From assembly GCF_000143535.2 (NCBI RefSeq), contig NC_037310.1, positions 3,906,001 to 3,970,000 on the forward strand: a stretch of DNA of 64,000 nucleotides. The letters run 5' to 3'. Shown in pieces: positions 20,155 to 30,992 of this stretch. How positions within the stretch are numbered: the first letter of the stretch is position 1; each line of letters opens with the position of its first letter. The position numbers and the translations under genes were made by a program. Below the pieces are notes generated by a model, which searched no databases, was not told the DNA's origin, and saw only the letters and a program-made list of their open reading frames with translations. Origin of the DNA: Botrytis cinerea B05.10 (Eukaryota; Ascomycota; Leotiomycetes; Helotiales; Sclerotiniaceae).

Positions 20155-22292
20155 CTTCTACTTGCCCTTCACATATCCTGTCCCTTCCACCCTCCTGCCA
20201 CCGCTATTTCCAGACAATTTTCAAAATGTACTATTTTGGTTTCAGCCAGTTTAAGTCCGAGTTTGGAATCTGCGCCAAAAGGTGACGAATTTCTTAAACA
20301 GCAGACGTCAGATTTATGGTTGTTTTTGTCCCAAATATTTCAGTCGCAAACATCGACGTCGAGACAATCAAAGTTCTCGCAATATTAACAAAGCCGATAG
20401 GCTTTGCTCACCTCTATGCCCTCTTCATGGCTCCATTCTGTGTCAAAACTCATGCCTATTTGAACTTTCCAGTCCGCCACCGTTGGTCCTAAGTATCAGG
20501 TAGTTCAACCAATCCTGGTCGTGTTGAATTCGGAGTTCGTCAAGCTTCCCTTTGTCCAAAAGGTGCACTCCCCTCTGAATCTAGTCTTCTTTGAATTTGC
20601 CAATATGCCCCCCCTGTTTGTATAATTCCTCCAGGCAAGCAAGTGATAGGGCTAGACTCGCGTTATTTCGTCAAATAGTGTGCCTTCCAAGTATTTTTCC
20701 ACGGCATCTGTCGGTTCCCACCACTCTCATTCCTCAATGCTAACTAGTCTAGTTCGTCATAGCGATTCGTATTCGTCACTCCAGAGTTCATCGCGGAATC
20801 GGTAGGGTCCCCGTAATTAGTCGTGCGCTATTCGCAAGCACTTTCTGGCCAATCAGTCTCGATCCCATGATTCTTTCCGGTTTACCATTTCTTCTACGCA
20901 CCCTTCGCACTCATACAGATGGTTGTGCTGATTCGGCAGATCACTTACCAAGCATTCAAATTCCTTTCATCAGTCAATACTGAATTCAAAATCCATTACC
21001 AATGTGAAGTTTGACAAGCTCCATTGAAGCTTGTATGGTATTCGATCTCTTCCCCAAGGGGCAGTCCGAGATAAACCAAAGATCATATGGCATGTGCCCT
21101 GAACCATCTGGAAGAAGAATTATTGAATTCTGTTTCCTCCAAGTGGTTGTAGCGCACTTCTCCTAAATCGTAGACACGAGCAGGGCTCAACGTTCCATGG
21201 CGTTCATTCATCGGCCAAGACCACAGCACATGTTCAGCCCCTGACATCTTGGCAGTATTGTCGCGCAGTCCTGGTTATTCTTGTCCTATTTTCTCCTCTT
21301 TTTATGTTGTTGAAACCGAGCATCCAGTTCAAGTTAAGCGTGCCTCAGTTCCTACTAATCCTGCCAAAGCACTCTTCACACTTGTCACAAAAGTCGCAAT
21401 CAAATTAACCCAGGTCAATCATGTTCATCTTTTTGTCTGCCGAGATCTGCTATCGTGCTCCTTTGAGATCCGGTACAACCCATCTTCGTCCTTTCCGTGG
21501 AGGTTTTTCGATGCAGTTCATCTGCGTTTCTGTTGCATGGGTAGTTTTGGGTTCCCTCGAGTCCATAGCTATTACGGTCATATCTGAATTTATCGCGTCT
21601 ATGTAATCCAGCCAATTCTTGTCGCAAAAGCCATCTGATCAGACTTCATCCCAATTTCAGTCGCAAAAGTCGCACTAAGCCGCAATAATTCCACAACACC
21701 ACGAGTTTCAATAGTGTATTGATATAACACACGTCCATACGCTTTAGTCGATCCTTCTTGTGGAGTTCGAATTCCACAGGACCCATTAATTCCAGCAATC
21801 ACATCTTCGCCTGTCGTCGAAGTTGCAGTAAAGCCACCAGCATTATCATCCCTTTTTGTCGCACAAGCTGAAAACCTTCACAGTAATCTTGTCTCTCCGT
21901 CCCTGTCGCTAGCAAAGTCAATTACACATAGCTGTATTCGGCATCTCCTCGTAGATCGCCAAAGTCGCATTTCTACCCACCACATAGTCCCATTTTTGGC
22001 CGTAAATTTGCATCAAAGCCGAATCTTTTTCCATCCAATCCAACCATTGTAAAATAATGCGCAGGACAGGAATTCGAAAGAAATGATCGCGCTCGTCGAT
22101 GGTTGGCTTTTGATGATCACACTCAAGATATGTTGTCGAAGTTAAACAAGATTTCAAGGGAAATCTTTTCCAAGTCAAGAGAGTTTGAGAGTTTGAGAGT
22201 TTGAAGGTGAATGACGAAGCCACAACCTCATAAACCTCATCACGTGTAGTCTTCTTCCAAACTATATCCCTTCTCTTGCCTATATATCCTGC
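20155..22292. other. Gene-poor, degenerate region
   Basis: About 2.1 kb that does not read as an intact gene. On the plus strand the word GTCGCAAA or a near variant recurs (20343, 21393, 21621, 21660, 21859, 21964), often after a TTTCA or CTT lead-in. On the minus strand short protein-like stretches change frame every 60-150 codons. This is compatible with an old decayed gene or degenerate tandem DNA. No transposon terminal repeats were seen. Confidence 0.4.
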
Positions 22293-22391
22293 GACCAATA
22301 GATTTTCGAGCGCAAAGCTTGAGTCACTTCCTTCTCTTCTGCTTTTCTTTTCACTCAACGAGAGCCAACCATTCCAAAAGACGCCAAACAA
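21918..22391 (-). pseudogene. Unrecognised reading frame overlapping repeat copy (157 codons)
   Basis: The frame opens without an ATG at its 5-prime end and its first third lies inside a repeat copy (22293-22420). The 3-prime part reads convincingly protein-like, for example HQKPTIDERDHFFRIPVLR and ILQWLDWMEKDSALMQIYGQ. I know no family with this. It may be the 3-prime remnant of a gene disrupted by the repeats. Downstream minus-strand frames (21802-21599, 21627-21415) continue in other phases, as expected for decay. Confidence 0.3.
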
Positions 22392-23246
22392 AAGATCATA
22401 CCTTCAGATGTGCAACAAAACTCTACGGATTTTGGGATATGCCCAATAGACTGACGAGCGCAAAGCTTTAGTCATCTTTTTCTCTTCCATTTTCCTTTGC
22501 GCTCAACGAGAGCCAACCGTTCCAAAGAACGCTATGAAAACTGCCAAACTTTCAGATATGCAACAAAAGGATGCCCTGCCACTTATTCGTCCCATCATTC
22601 ACTTTCTGTGGCGCCATCCCGTCTTATGGAAGATTTGTTGCACGTCTAGAATCCTAAAAGAATACCTTTAGAAATTAGAAAACGTGGAGAAGGCGGAAAT
22701 ACGGCAGATACAAGACAGGGAGCTTCGGCAGTGGCAACTAGCTCAAAAGCCACCAGAGTTCTAGACCTCTGGCTTGAAACTTTTGCAAATGCTGAATTTA
22801 AAGAGACCAATAAGCGAACGAGCGCAAAGCTTGGGTCAGTTTGCGCTCGCTCAGTTATTGGTCCTTTTGAGATTTTGGGCTCTGAAACTTTGTCCTTTTT
22901 TGAGATGTGCAACAAAATTTTTCAACCTCTCAAAACAACCAGTCAACCACGAGAATCTCAAAACGTGCTGCGGAAAGTAGAGCAACGCTAAGGATAGCTC
23001 CCGCCGCTAGTCTGCGACTTCTCATTTCCAAATATTTGCGCTCGTGAATCTATTGGGTCCTTAATGAGCATGATGTCAATTTCGATGTTCCTCAGATATG
23101 CAACAAAAGAAGTTCATGACAATATAATTCACCTTCAACCCGCGCTATTGAACTTCAGACTATATCTGCGAGTTTGCGCTCGTTAATCTATTGGCTCCCT
23201 AATTACTGTGACGTCAATTTCGATGTCCTTCAGATGTGCAACAAAA
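22293..23246. repeat. Cluster of related short repeats (five copies plus one inverted fragment)
   Basis: Copies at 22293-22420, 22442-22568, 22805-22917, 23035-23108 and 23173-23246. Each pairs a GAGCGCAAA/TTTGCGCTC-containing end with the shared end CAGATRTGCAACAAAA. In the first two the CGAGCGCAAAGCTT side faces one way; in the last two the same word is inverted (TTTGCGCTCGTNAATCTATTGG); the middle copy has both as a hairpin. A reversed piece of the other end (TTTGTTGCACGTCT) is at 22634-22647. Together these look like a non-autonomous mobile element family or MITE that has nested or duplicated. No transposase is visible. Confidence 0.6.
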
Positions 23247-25511
23247 CTAAATGATCAGGACGCAATTCACTTTAGCGTCACGTTTTAAAGCTTCGAGAAC
23301 CTTCGGACTACGCTGAGGTACGACAACCAATTTATGAGTGGCTTTGGTGATTTCAACTTGCCGTCACGAGGGCACTGGCTCCAAGAAATTGATCACAGCA
23401 ATGTTGACATTTCCCAGATCTACAATAAGAGTACTTGAGTACCATCGAAAAACACATGATAATGAATTTTCTTACTGAGAAATTGACGATTAGTTCAACT
23501 ACTTGTCAATATTCAAACAAATTTTGTGCACTTTTGCTGCCAAAAATACCCGACAAGATATTCCACAAGTTCATCAATTTATACTCTATAAATACCGGCG
23601 CCTGTGAAGTAGTCAACACATAAGCTTGCACTTTTGATTGAACAATAAAATCTCGGTATATAGTCTCCTAATTATAGAACTGTACCTGCCACGTCTTGTT
23701 ATTTTCTGAATTACACGCATTTTTTTTCTAAACAGAAACTTTTCGCTACTTTGAGACCGCAATCCTTCGGGTGAACTAACGACAAAGACAAATACTCAGA
23801 TGATTGTATCCGCAGGAAAACGGAAAATCAAAAGGGAGATAACTGCAGTCGAGCGATTAGGATGGAGTACTGAAGGCATACAAGAGACAGGAAAATGTTG
23901 AATACAAAGTCAATCGACAAGATCGGTACTGGCAGCAATTTGTTTGATGGGATATTGATGGGGAATCTTCTAGGGGTTTGCTACTGAAAACCGCATCTCT
24001 TAGAATAAATAGGCATTGGAGAGTTTTAAGAAGATTTACAGCACTTATATTAGTATCTAAGGCTATTTTCAACTAGAAGTTGGCAAGCCAGGTTTCGCCA
24101 ATTTACCAGAGTCCTAGTGTGAATCACAATTAGCCGAACTTTATCAGCACTCAACAAACGATGTTCTCCCTGTTTCAAGCTAGTCCTAGAGACGCATGCA
24201 AGGATTCCCACCGCAAAATCTTCAGTTTATTCCGGCAGGAGGTTGAAGGAATTATAGAGAGCAAGGTCATGATGCAGACATCGAGAAGTGCAAGATATAA
24301 TGCACTCGCCCATAACTTGTGCATTACGGTCATCGGCTCTGAGAGCACCCTTTGAGGAACTACACTATCCAAGAAAGCTTGCATACCTTCGTTCGCACAA
24401 GTCCAATCCGCGAAAGCGGTGTGTTATCTCGCCATTTGGACTTAGCTTTGGACAAAGGGTTTGTATGGTCAAACCCCCATTATTGTGATCCTCGTAGTTC
24501 TCGGTGCATTTTAGCTTGTACATCACTTGATTTCTTGCCCTGACGTTAGACATACTGTGGTACTTTCCACGGGTTGTTAATTATCATGTCATGATGGGTT
24601 GTCGTCTGGATTAACCTAATTGTGCTTATTCAGCCTCGACGCCCACTTGACCCCCACGAAATGTGCACCGACCGCCGTGAAAATCATATACTTGCTAAAT
24701 TGTTTTCGACCACCACCGGTCATGAATAATCCATTGCTCTGAAAATCGCAGTCCCATTTGATGGTTGGATCGACCCGAGAGCTAGAACGAGCGGAATGGT
24801 ACCGCACAAAACTCCTACCTGCCTCATTGATAAAGGAAAGTCATACAAGGGCCTTGACCTCCCGAGTCAAGATGTTGAATCGTACTTTGAATAATTTTAC
24901 CCGGTCAATGGCCTCGAGATGGCTTTCATCTCGACAGCACCAAGCCAGGGGTTTCAACAAGTGTTGCACATTCCCCGCTGTTCGATAATCTAAAATCGCA
25001 CATCTAGAAATTACCCGTAGCAGGGTACAGTTTCACATCAAATGTGGCAATTTTCGTCCCAAATGCCCCACATTCACTGTAGCATCGAGATACGATACCC
25101 TGTGAAAATTTCAATAAAGTTTATGCAATGAGGGAACACATTTGGCCAACGAGCCTTACTCCCGCCTCAGCGGAGACATAAATCGTCAGACATATAAACA
25201 GGCCTCAAGGGTGGATTCCATCCTTCTATTTTCTATGAGTTGATTCGCCGCATTCCTTCCTATCTTTTGATATGTGACGGTCCTTCCCGTCTTTAGGCTT
25301 GTGGACGGGGTTTGACCACGACTTGGCACTTGCGTACATTAGATCTCCTCTACGTTCTCGATTTCTTTAACTATTTTTGAGTCAATATAACAAGTACTAC
25401 TTGCTCATCACACTCATGTAAGCTAGACTTCATTATCCAACATCAAACCAAAATTCAAGCTGGCTTGAACAATCCCATCTCTATTATTTACTCATTCGTG
25501 GGAATATAAAC
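23247..25511. other. Gene-poor region upstream of MFS gene
   Basis: About 2.3 kb. No reading frame has family features or matching exons. The last few hundred bases, with pyrimidine-rich DNA before 25512, presumably hold the MFS promoter. Confidence 0.45.
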
Positions 25512-27389
25512 ATGGCTTGGGGTGTGTTGGATGATTATAAATTGACGAAAGTTCCGGGAACCACTCTATTCAACAAAAAAGGCCTCGATCTGGCAGATGG
25601 TGTCGAAGTTGATCCCAATATCAAAAAGTCTGGCTCAATCATTCTCATTCCACAACCTAGTGATAGTATAAATGACCCTCTAAACTGGTATTTGCCACCG
25701 AGATCCGAAATATCGTATATCACTAATTTGGTGCAAGGTCTTTAACTCGCAAGAATGTTATTATTTGGATTCTTTCGATCGCCTCTGGGCTTACTGCGTC
25801 GTATGCATACTTTCTCGGTGAACAGTAGAGTGATTCTAACAAGATTTAGTCTCGGCCCTATGGTTACTCCAGGATTCGGCGAAGTAGCTGCTACATATCA
25901 TGTCAGCTTCAATGCTGTGTCAATTTCTTTGGTAGGGGTTCTAACGCTGGTTACCGGTACATTCACATTCTTCACTTCGGCTGCTGCGACAGTTTGGGGA
26001 AAACGACCTATATTTATCATATCTATGGTCGTCCTGCTAATGACTTCTGTCTGGGGATTCTATGCCACTGTAAGCTCAATTTCCGTACAAGCTTGAGAAA
26101 TTCTTTAACATCGAATCAGAGCTTCGTTTCTTTAACGGTGATGCGGGCAGTTCAAGGTGCAGCTAGTGCTCCGGTAGAAACGCTGGTTACTTCCACAGTG
26201 TCCGATATCTTTTTTGTTCATCAACGAGGGCAAAAGCTGGCAATATGGGGACTCGCCATTCTTACAGGTGTACTATTAGGGTAAGTCGTCTTGAATCGCT
26301 TCTGTAGTGCCTTTGAACTCATCACTTTCAGTCAAGTCATTTCAGGGGCAATTATCGAAACCATGGGATTTTCCGCGTCTTTTGGAATCACCTCAGTTTG
26401 TTACATAGTAATCATTCCTTTGATGTACTTCTTTGTTCCAGAGACCTCATATCAACGGAAAATTCTCGAGGGCACTTATATTTCGGAGAAAAAATCCGCA
26501 ATGGAGATTGAAATCCAGGAGATTGAGCCCAAGAAAACTTTTGTTGAAACACTTTCTCTGTACGACGGTCGTGTCTCCGACGCGGGCTTTTGGAAAATCG
26601 CAATCAAACCTATTCAACTTATCGTCTACCCCGCCGTTATTGTCAGCACGTTTGTTTATGCATCATGTAGGTCTGCCCATACATTTGATCATCAATAGTG
26701 TATGCTAATCCTGGTGCCTTAGTTCAAACATGGCTAATATCCTTCTCTCTCCTATCCGTCAATATTTTCTCGGCTCCACCTTACAATCTATCGTCATCAC
26801 AAATCGGACTTACAAATCTTCCCCAATTCTTCATGGGGATTGCCGCAACGATGTTGGCCGGTTGGACCGCAGATAAGATTGCTGCATTCATGTCTCGTCA
26901 CAATAACGGTGTTTATGAACCTGAGTTCCGCTTAACTCTGATGATACCTGCAGTCTTTCTTTCTACAATAGGCTTTTTCGGCTTCGGTATCTCTGTAGGA
27001 CAAGGACTACCTATCTACTGGCCCGTAGCATTCATGACGATCAATTCCTTAGCTGTGCCCTTTGCGACTTCAGCAAGTTTCACATATGTGATTGATTGCC
27101 ATCCCAAAGATGCAAATCAAGCATTTGTAACAATCAATTTCGTCAAGGCGATTATGGTATTTGCTGCCAGCTCTTTTATTAATGGATGGTTGGAGATGGC
27201 CGGGACGAGGAGCGTTTTTACTACTATCGGTTTCATTAATGCAGGTGTTTGTATGCTGGCTGTGCCGATTTATGTTTACGGAAAGAGACTTCGAAGCTTG
27301 GTATGCATTTAGTTTCCCTTGTCCAATGCATTTTCCCTGCTAACAAGTTCATACAGATTGCGAGAAGTTCATTGGCCAAGAAACTTTGA
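25512..27389 (+). CDS. Major facilitator superfamily transporter (521 aa, seven exons)
   Basis: Exons 25512-25687, 25738-25800, 25850-26069, 26120-26280, 26332-26666, 26723-27300, 27357-27389; all phases agree. A cytoplasmic N-terminus ends at the fungal signature DPLNW, followed by RKNVIIWILSIASGL (helix 1). LGPMVTPGFGEVA precedes helix 2. The loop VWGKRPIFI is the MFS 2-3 motif, and MRAVQGAASAPVETLVTSTVSDIFF holds helix 4. The central loop (ETSYQRKILEG...FVETLSLYDGR) is charged, and the second half starts at STFVYASFQTWLISFSLL. It includes PPYNLSSSQIGLTNLPQF and GWTADKIAAFMSRHN. This layout matches fungal DHA1-like plasma-membrane transporters of small molecules or drugs. The substrate is unknown. 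It sits alone beside a gene-poor block, not in a clear metabolic cluster. Confidence 0.88.
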
Positions 27390-28241
27390 AGGATAAAACT
27401 TAATTCATGATTATTCCTCATACAGAATTCTTGTTGCTCGATTCAACAATATATCACGAAAGTCATTTATGTCCTCCTGATTTTCGTCTCATCATCCGCG
27501 AAGATAACGACACATTTCTTTTTCCACCCATTTCGTCTCAAGATAATTCACTCTAACTTTGGCCGTCAAAGCACATTTCTCCGAATTGATAATTGCACTA
27601 AAAGTGGCCGATGTTTGGAACTTTCATCTATCTGACTACTGTATAGTGCCAAGCCACTCGAGAAGGTCTCCTTGAAGCCTGGGATGTTACGCATTGAAGC
27701 TCTGTGGTGACTTTATTTTAGTGTGTGGGGATGATGGGACGAAAATATATTTTTTGATGGGCCCACGAGTATTATCAATCTTGTTGCGCTAAACTCAAAG
27801 CCACAACCAATGCCTTATGACATGAGATTTCAAAAACTTCTGTTCCTTTGCCCGTTGCCTAGACACTCCTCTTGTTTGATATCGTCAATGCGTATGTCAA
27901 GTTGGAGATGGGATGGCGAGTAGTCTTTGCACTGTCTATTAAATCCCCATTCTAGCTTTGATATGGCTCGAAACATCTCGAGTTAGCTAGTGTATTTATT
28001 AAAGCCTTTCGTGATCTCCTATCTACCTTGAAGGATAACTAGAAGGCAAGAAAGAAACCTCGTCGTCATAACATCCATTGATCGATCCTGTACATAGACA
28101 ACATAGACAACATAGATAATGACTAGTTATTCATATCCACTAGCATCACAACATGTACTAATTAACTCTAAAGCAATAATGAAATTCAAAGCAAATATGC
28201 CAGCATTATATACAAGACACATCTAGCTACATAGCGTCAAG

Positions 28242-28439
28242 ATGTCTTACGGAGAACCAATAATGGAAAACTTCCATCCATATCTTAAAGAAGCTCTTCA
28301 AAGTCTGTGTACATTTTTCCCCGGGAAAGATCAGAAAATTATGAATAAGACATCAACTTTCGAGTTGAGCAATAGCACAGCTAACGGCACTACGAGGGAG
28401 TCTTTTGACACCGGCAAATACTTTTCTGGAATTGAGTAA
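28242..28439 (+). CDS. Possible small protein (65 aa)
   Basis: An ATG-initiated frame (MSYGEPIMENFHPYLKEALQ...) in good context (AAGATGTCT), hydrophilic, with no signal peptide. No recognised domain. It could be a real small gene or chance; no splice partners found. Confidence 0.3.
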   Translation: MSYGEPIMENFHPYLKEALQSLCTFFPGKDQKIMNKTSTFELSNSTANGTTRESFDTGKYFSGIE

Positions 28440-28599
28440 AGGGGTTACATAGCTGCCCTAATATACCTTTATGCTTCGGTATATATGAAAAGCCGGCGAA
28501 GTATCATTCTGTGTGATCATGTTGGTACCGGAAAGAGATGTAATGGAAATCTCAACATTCATGGATTCGTCGGCTTGAAGTCCCCTGTGCAATATTCTG

Positions 28600-28778
28600 G
28601 TCAGAGTGTGGTATAGTCTGAGGTTCGTGGGTTGAGATTCTGACTTGTATGCTGAATTAAGGTTCGAATCATGGATGGAGAAGTCGCGATCATAACTTCG
28701 AAGTTCTTACCTACGCGGACTTCGTAACATACTAACGAACTTCAAATAGCAAGCCCAACTTCAGTCGAAAAAAAAAAA
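28600..28778 (+). mobile_element. SINE-like tRNA-derived relic
   Basis: Pol III A-box-like TGGTATAGTCTG at 28609-28620, a perfect B-box GGTTCGAATC at 28661-28670, about 100 bp of unrelated body, then an 11-A tract at 28768-28778. The region cannot fold as a real tRNA because the T arm does not pair. The order A box, B box, body, poly-A is that of a SINE. Target-site duplications are not clear, so this is tentative. Confidence 0.35.
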
Positions 28779-29024
28779 TGAATTTTCCATGCAATCTTTT
28801 GGCTCGGTAGAGCCTACCTCGCTGTCATTTGACTACTCTTGAGGTACGATCTTTGCGATTTTCATCTTCTCGAATCACAACTTTTCAAAGAAACAACTAA
28901 AATACTGATCACCATACCGTTTTCACACTTCAATAATTTATGCTTTTCATCAAGATCGAAGTTGGAAATTAATTTGATTTGTTAGAATTAACAGAAGGTC
29001 ATCAAGACCCGAGAACGCATCACC

Positions 29025-29555
29025 ATGACTTCCGAAGACAACCACAAAAATGAAACCCAGATCCCAGCCAGATTTCGAATCTTGATATACGCAGTAGAAA
29101 GAGGAATCACACAGATCGCATTCATGCAAGCCTACAGCGAAATACTTTCCAATGTTGAGGAAACAGAGAGCGACACATCACCAGAGATGCGGCAATCGAT
29201 GGTCGAGTGCCGTGTCTGGACGAAGTTCTGTATGTAATCCAACTATCTCAATTTTTGATGAATGCATCTGATAAATCATGCAGTCCCCCACGAGAATCCT
29301 CCACCGCCACTCGAATTTCCAGTCGCAAAGGGATTTTTCGACCCGCCAGTCTCCCGGGAAGCAGTTGAGCAATATCGGATCTGGCAGACAAGTTATCTCT
29401 ATAGTCACCAAGGACAAGAGGGAAATAGCGAACAACTGTATAATCAGATGGAGCGGGGTAGACATCGTCGCCCAATTCCTGATAGCATGGATGACTCGAC
29501 CATCACGCCAAGAGTTGATAATGCTAGAGCAAGTATGCCAAACCAGTCAATTTAG
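29025..29555 (+). CDS. Hypothetical protein (158 aa, two exons)
   Basis: Exons 29025-29229 and 29284-29555. The 54-nt intron (GTATGT...CATGCAG) joins in phase as TKFFPHENPPPP. The ATG context is good (CACCATGAC). The first exon encodes a helical, charged part (ERGITQIAFMQAYSEILSN). The second is proline- and charge-rich (PPPPLEFPVAKGFFDPPVSR) and ends in a hydrophilic tail. No signal peptide, membrane helix or known domain. The clean intron is the main reason to believe in the gene. Confidence 0.55.
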
Positions 29556-30107
29556 CCTTCGAGATCTACATCTTCGATAAATGCCGGTTTCAATCAACAA
29601 CTCGACGATGAATAGCCAGAAGCATCAAAACCTGAAGCGATGCTGTTTAATGATGATATGGTACCGGTTGAAGGTGTGTAGTTCAACAAGTTTGGACGCA
29701 CACACTCCGCAATTGAACAAAGACCTCGAGTTGAGAGGTTCCAGAGGTAGAAAACCCGTATGCGTTCTGTCTGGAACGTTTAAAAATTCTTTTGGGGGGA
29801 ACGAGGAGCATTAAAATAGCAAAAGGTGGATCCAATAAAGTGAGAAAGAAGGATAGGATAGTAAGATGGGCTTCCGCTTTTATATCGGTTCTTTATTGCT
29901 TGTGCAAATGTTGATGGGTCATGTTCTGAATGTATCCATGAGTGTCAAGGGATCAATAATCAAAACCGGTCGGCCAAGGAAAGCGCACGAAGAATGGCAC
30001 ACTTTAGTTAATCGTGATGTTTGGTTGTGTAATTACATTAGAATTAAGCTATACTGTGTAGTCTAGCAATAGACAGTCCAATTTCTCATCATCCCTCAAC
30101 CAGTTTC
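29556..30107. other. Convergent spacer
   Basis: 550 bp between convergent genes, with short frames only and no supported gene. Confidence 0.5.
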
Positions 30108-30992
30108 TTAACAGCTCAAGTCATACTTGAGGTTACCATTTCCATCAACAACACCGAACGATGGGATGGCATCAAAGTCTTGAAGAGAGTACCAGAAAGT
30201 GTGTCCCTGGTTAAATGCCTCACAGGCAACTTGCTTCCAATAAGTACGAGCATTGTCAACCGATGCAACAGCCTTGTTCTCTTGAGCACCCGCAGTAGGC
30301 CATCCACTCTCCGTAACCCAAACCCAAGCACCGCTTTGGGCGTTCTGAACAGTCGAGCGGACTGCATTTACAGATTGCCAGAATAGATCATAGCCCTGAC
30401 TGATGTCATTGTCTTGAGTGTTTTGGAAATAGGGGTAGCCGTCCAATCCGATGAAATCACATGCTTTGATAACATCAGTGTTTCTGCCGTCAGTCCACAT
30501 GGTCCATGTATCAACGTGTCCAACTTGTACTGCAGAAGAATATCCGTTAACCGTGCTCAACATTCCTCTAACGTCATAAATCTGTTGTGCGAGTGTGGAA
30601 GCGGTGGTATCTCCTCTGTATAAATCTTCCGAACCGACAGAGACAGCCACGACCCAATTGAAACCGTAAGTCTGGACCGCGTGTAACAAAGCTTGTTTCT
30701 CGGCGTCATAATGAGCGGCATCTTCGGTCCAAACTCCCAAAAGGACTTTTCCGCCGGTGGCAATAGCAGCTGGGGCAACGTTGGCAATGGTGTTACAATC
30801 CGAGGATGCGTAGACTCTCAAGCTGTCGAATCCACCGGGGAAGGATTGGATGAGACGGAAGTCATTTTCCCAATCAGCTTGGGATTTACAAGCACCGTTT
30901 CCGAGGGTAGCTTGGGCGTTGAAACCCTTCCAGTATGCGTTTGCGCCGGTGAGAGTGCTCGCAAGTGCGAGAGCAATGGATGTGGACTTCAT
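30108..30992 (-). CDS. Secreted GH17 glucan endo-1,3-beta-glucosidase (294 aa)
   Basis: Start chosen at 30992, where MKSTSIALALASTLTGANA forms a signal peptide. An in-frame upstream stretch to 31121 is low-complexity leader. GH17 fold marks: WKGFNAQATLGNGACKSQADW, then FDSLRVYASSDCNTI, VSVGSEDLYRG with acid/base Glu122, HVDTWTMW, DFIGLDGYPYFQ, and WVTESGWPT with nucleophile Glu228. The end is HTFWYSLQDFDAIPSFGVVD. There is no GPI signal, so it is likely released. The enzyme cleaves beta-1,3-glucan, serving wall remodelling or glucan use. Length matches small fungal members. Single exon. Confidence 0.92.
   Translation of the reverse strand: MKSTSIALALASTLTGANAYWKGFNAQATLGNGACKSQADWENDFRLIQSFPGGFDSLRVYASSDCNTIANVAPAAIATGGKVLLGVWTEDAAHYDAEKQALLHAVQTYGFNWVVAVSVGSEDLYRGDTTASTLAQQIYDVRGMLSTVNGYSSAVQVGHVDTWTMWTDGRNTDVIKACDFIGLDGYPYFQNTQDNDISQGYDLFWQSVNAVRSTVQNAQSGAWVWVTESGWPTAGAQENKAVASVDNARTYWKQVACEAFNQGHTFWYSLQDFDAIPSFGVVDGNGNLKYDLSC

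Larger units (their letters stand above)
27390..29024. other. Intergenic with small ORF and SINE-like relic
   Basis: About 1.6 kb. Apart from the 65-codon frame at 28242-28439 and the tRNA-derived relic at 28600-28778 (separate entries), nothing gene-like is visible. Around 28104-28125 there is a short direct repeat of CATAGACAA. Confidence 0.45.

Noticed and set aside
22293..23246. CRISPR-like direct repeats
   Set aside because: Repeats are few, irregularly spaced, diverged and partly inverted, in a eukaryotic genome; no CRISPR features.
25801..25849. Very short (25-33 nt) introns in the MFS gene
   Set aside because: A GTATGC donor upstream gives a normal 49-nt intron with CTAAC branch and correct phase.
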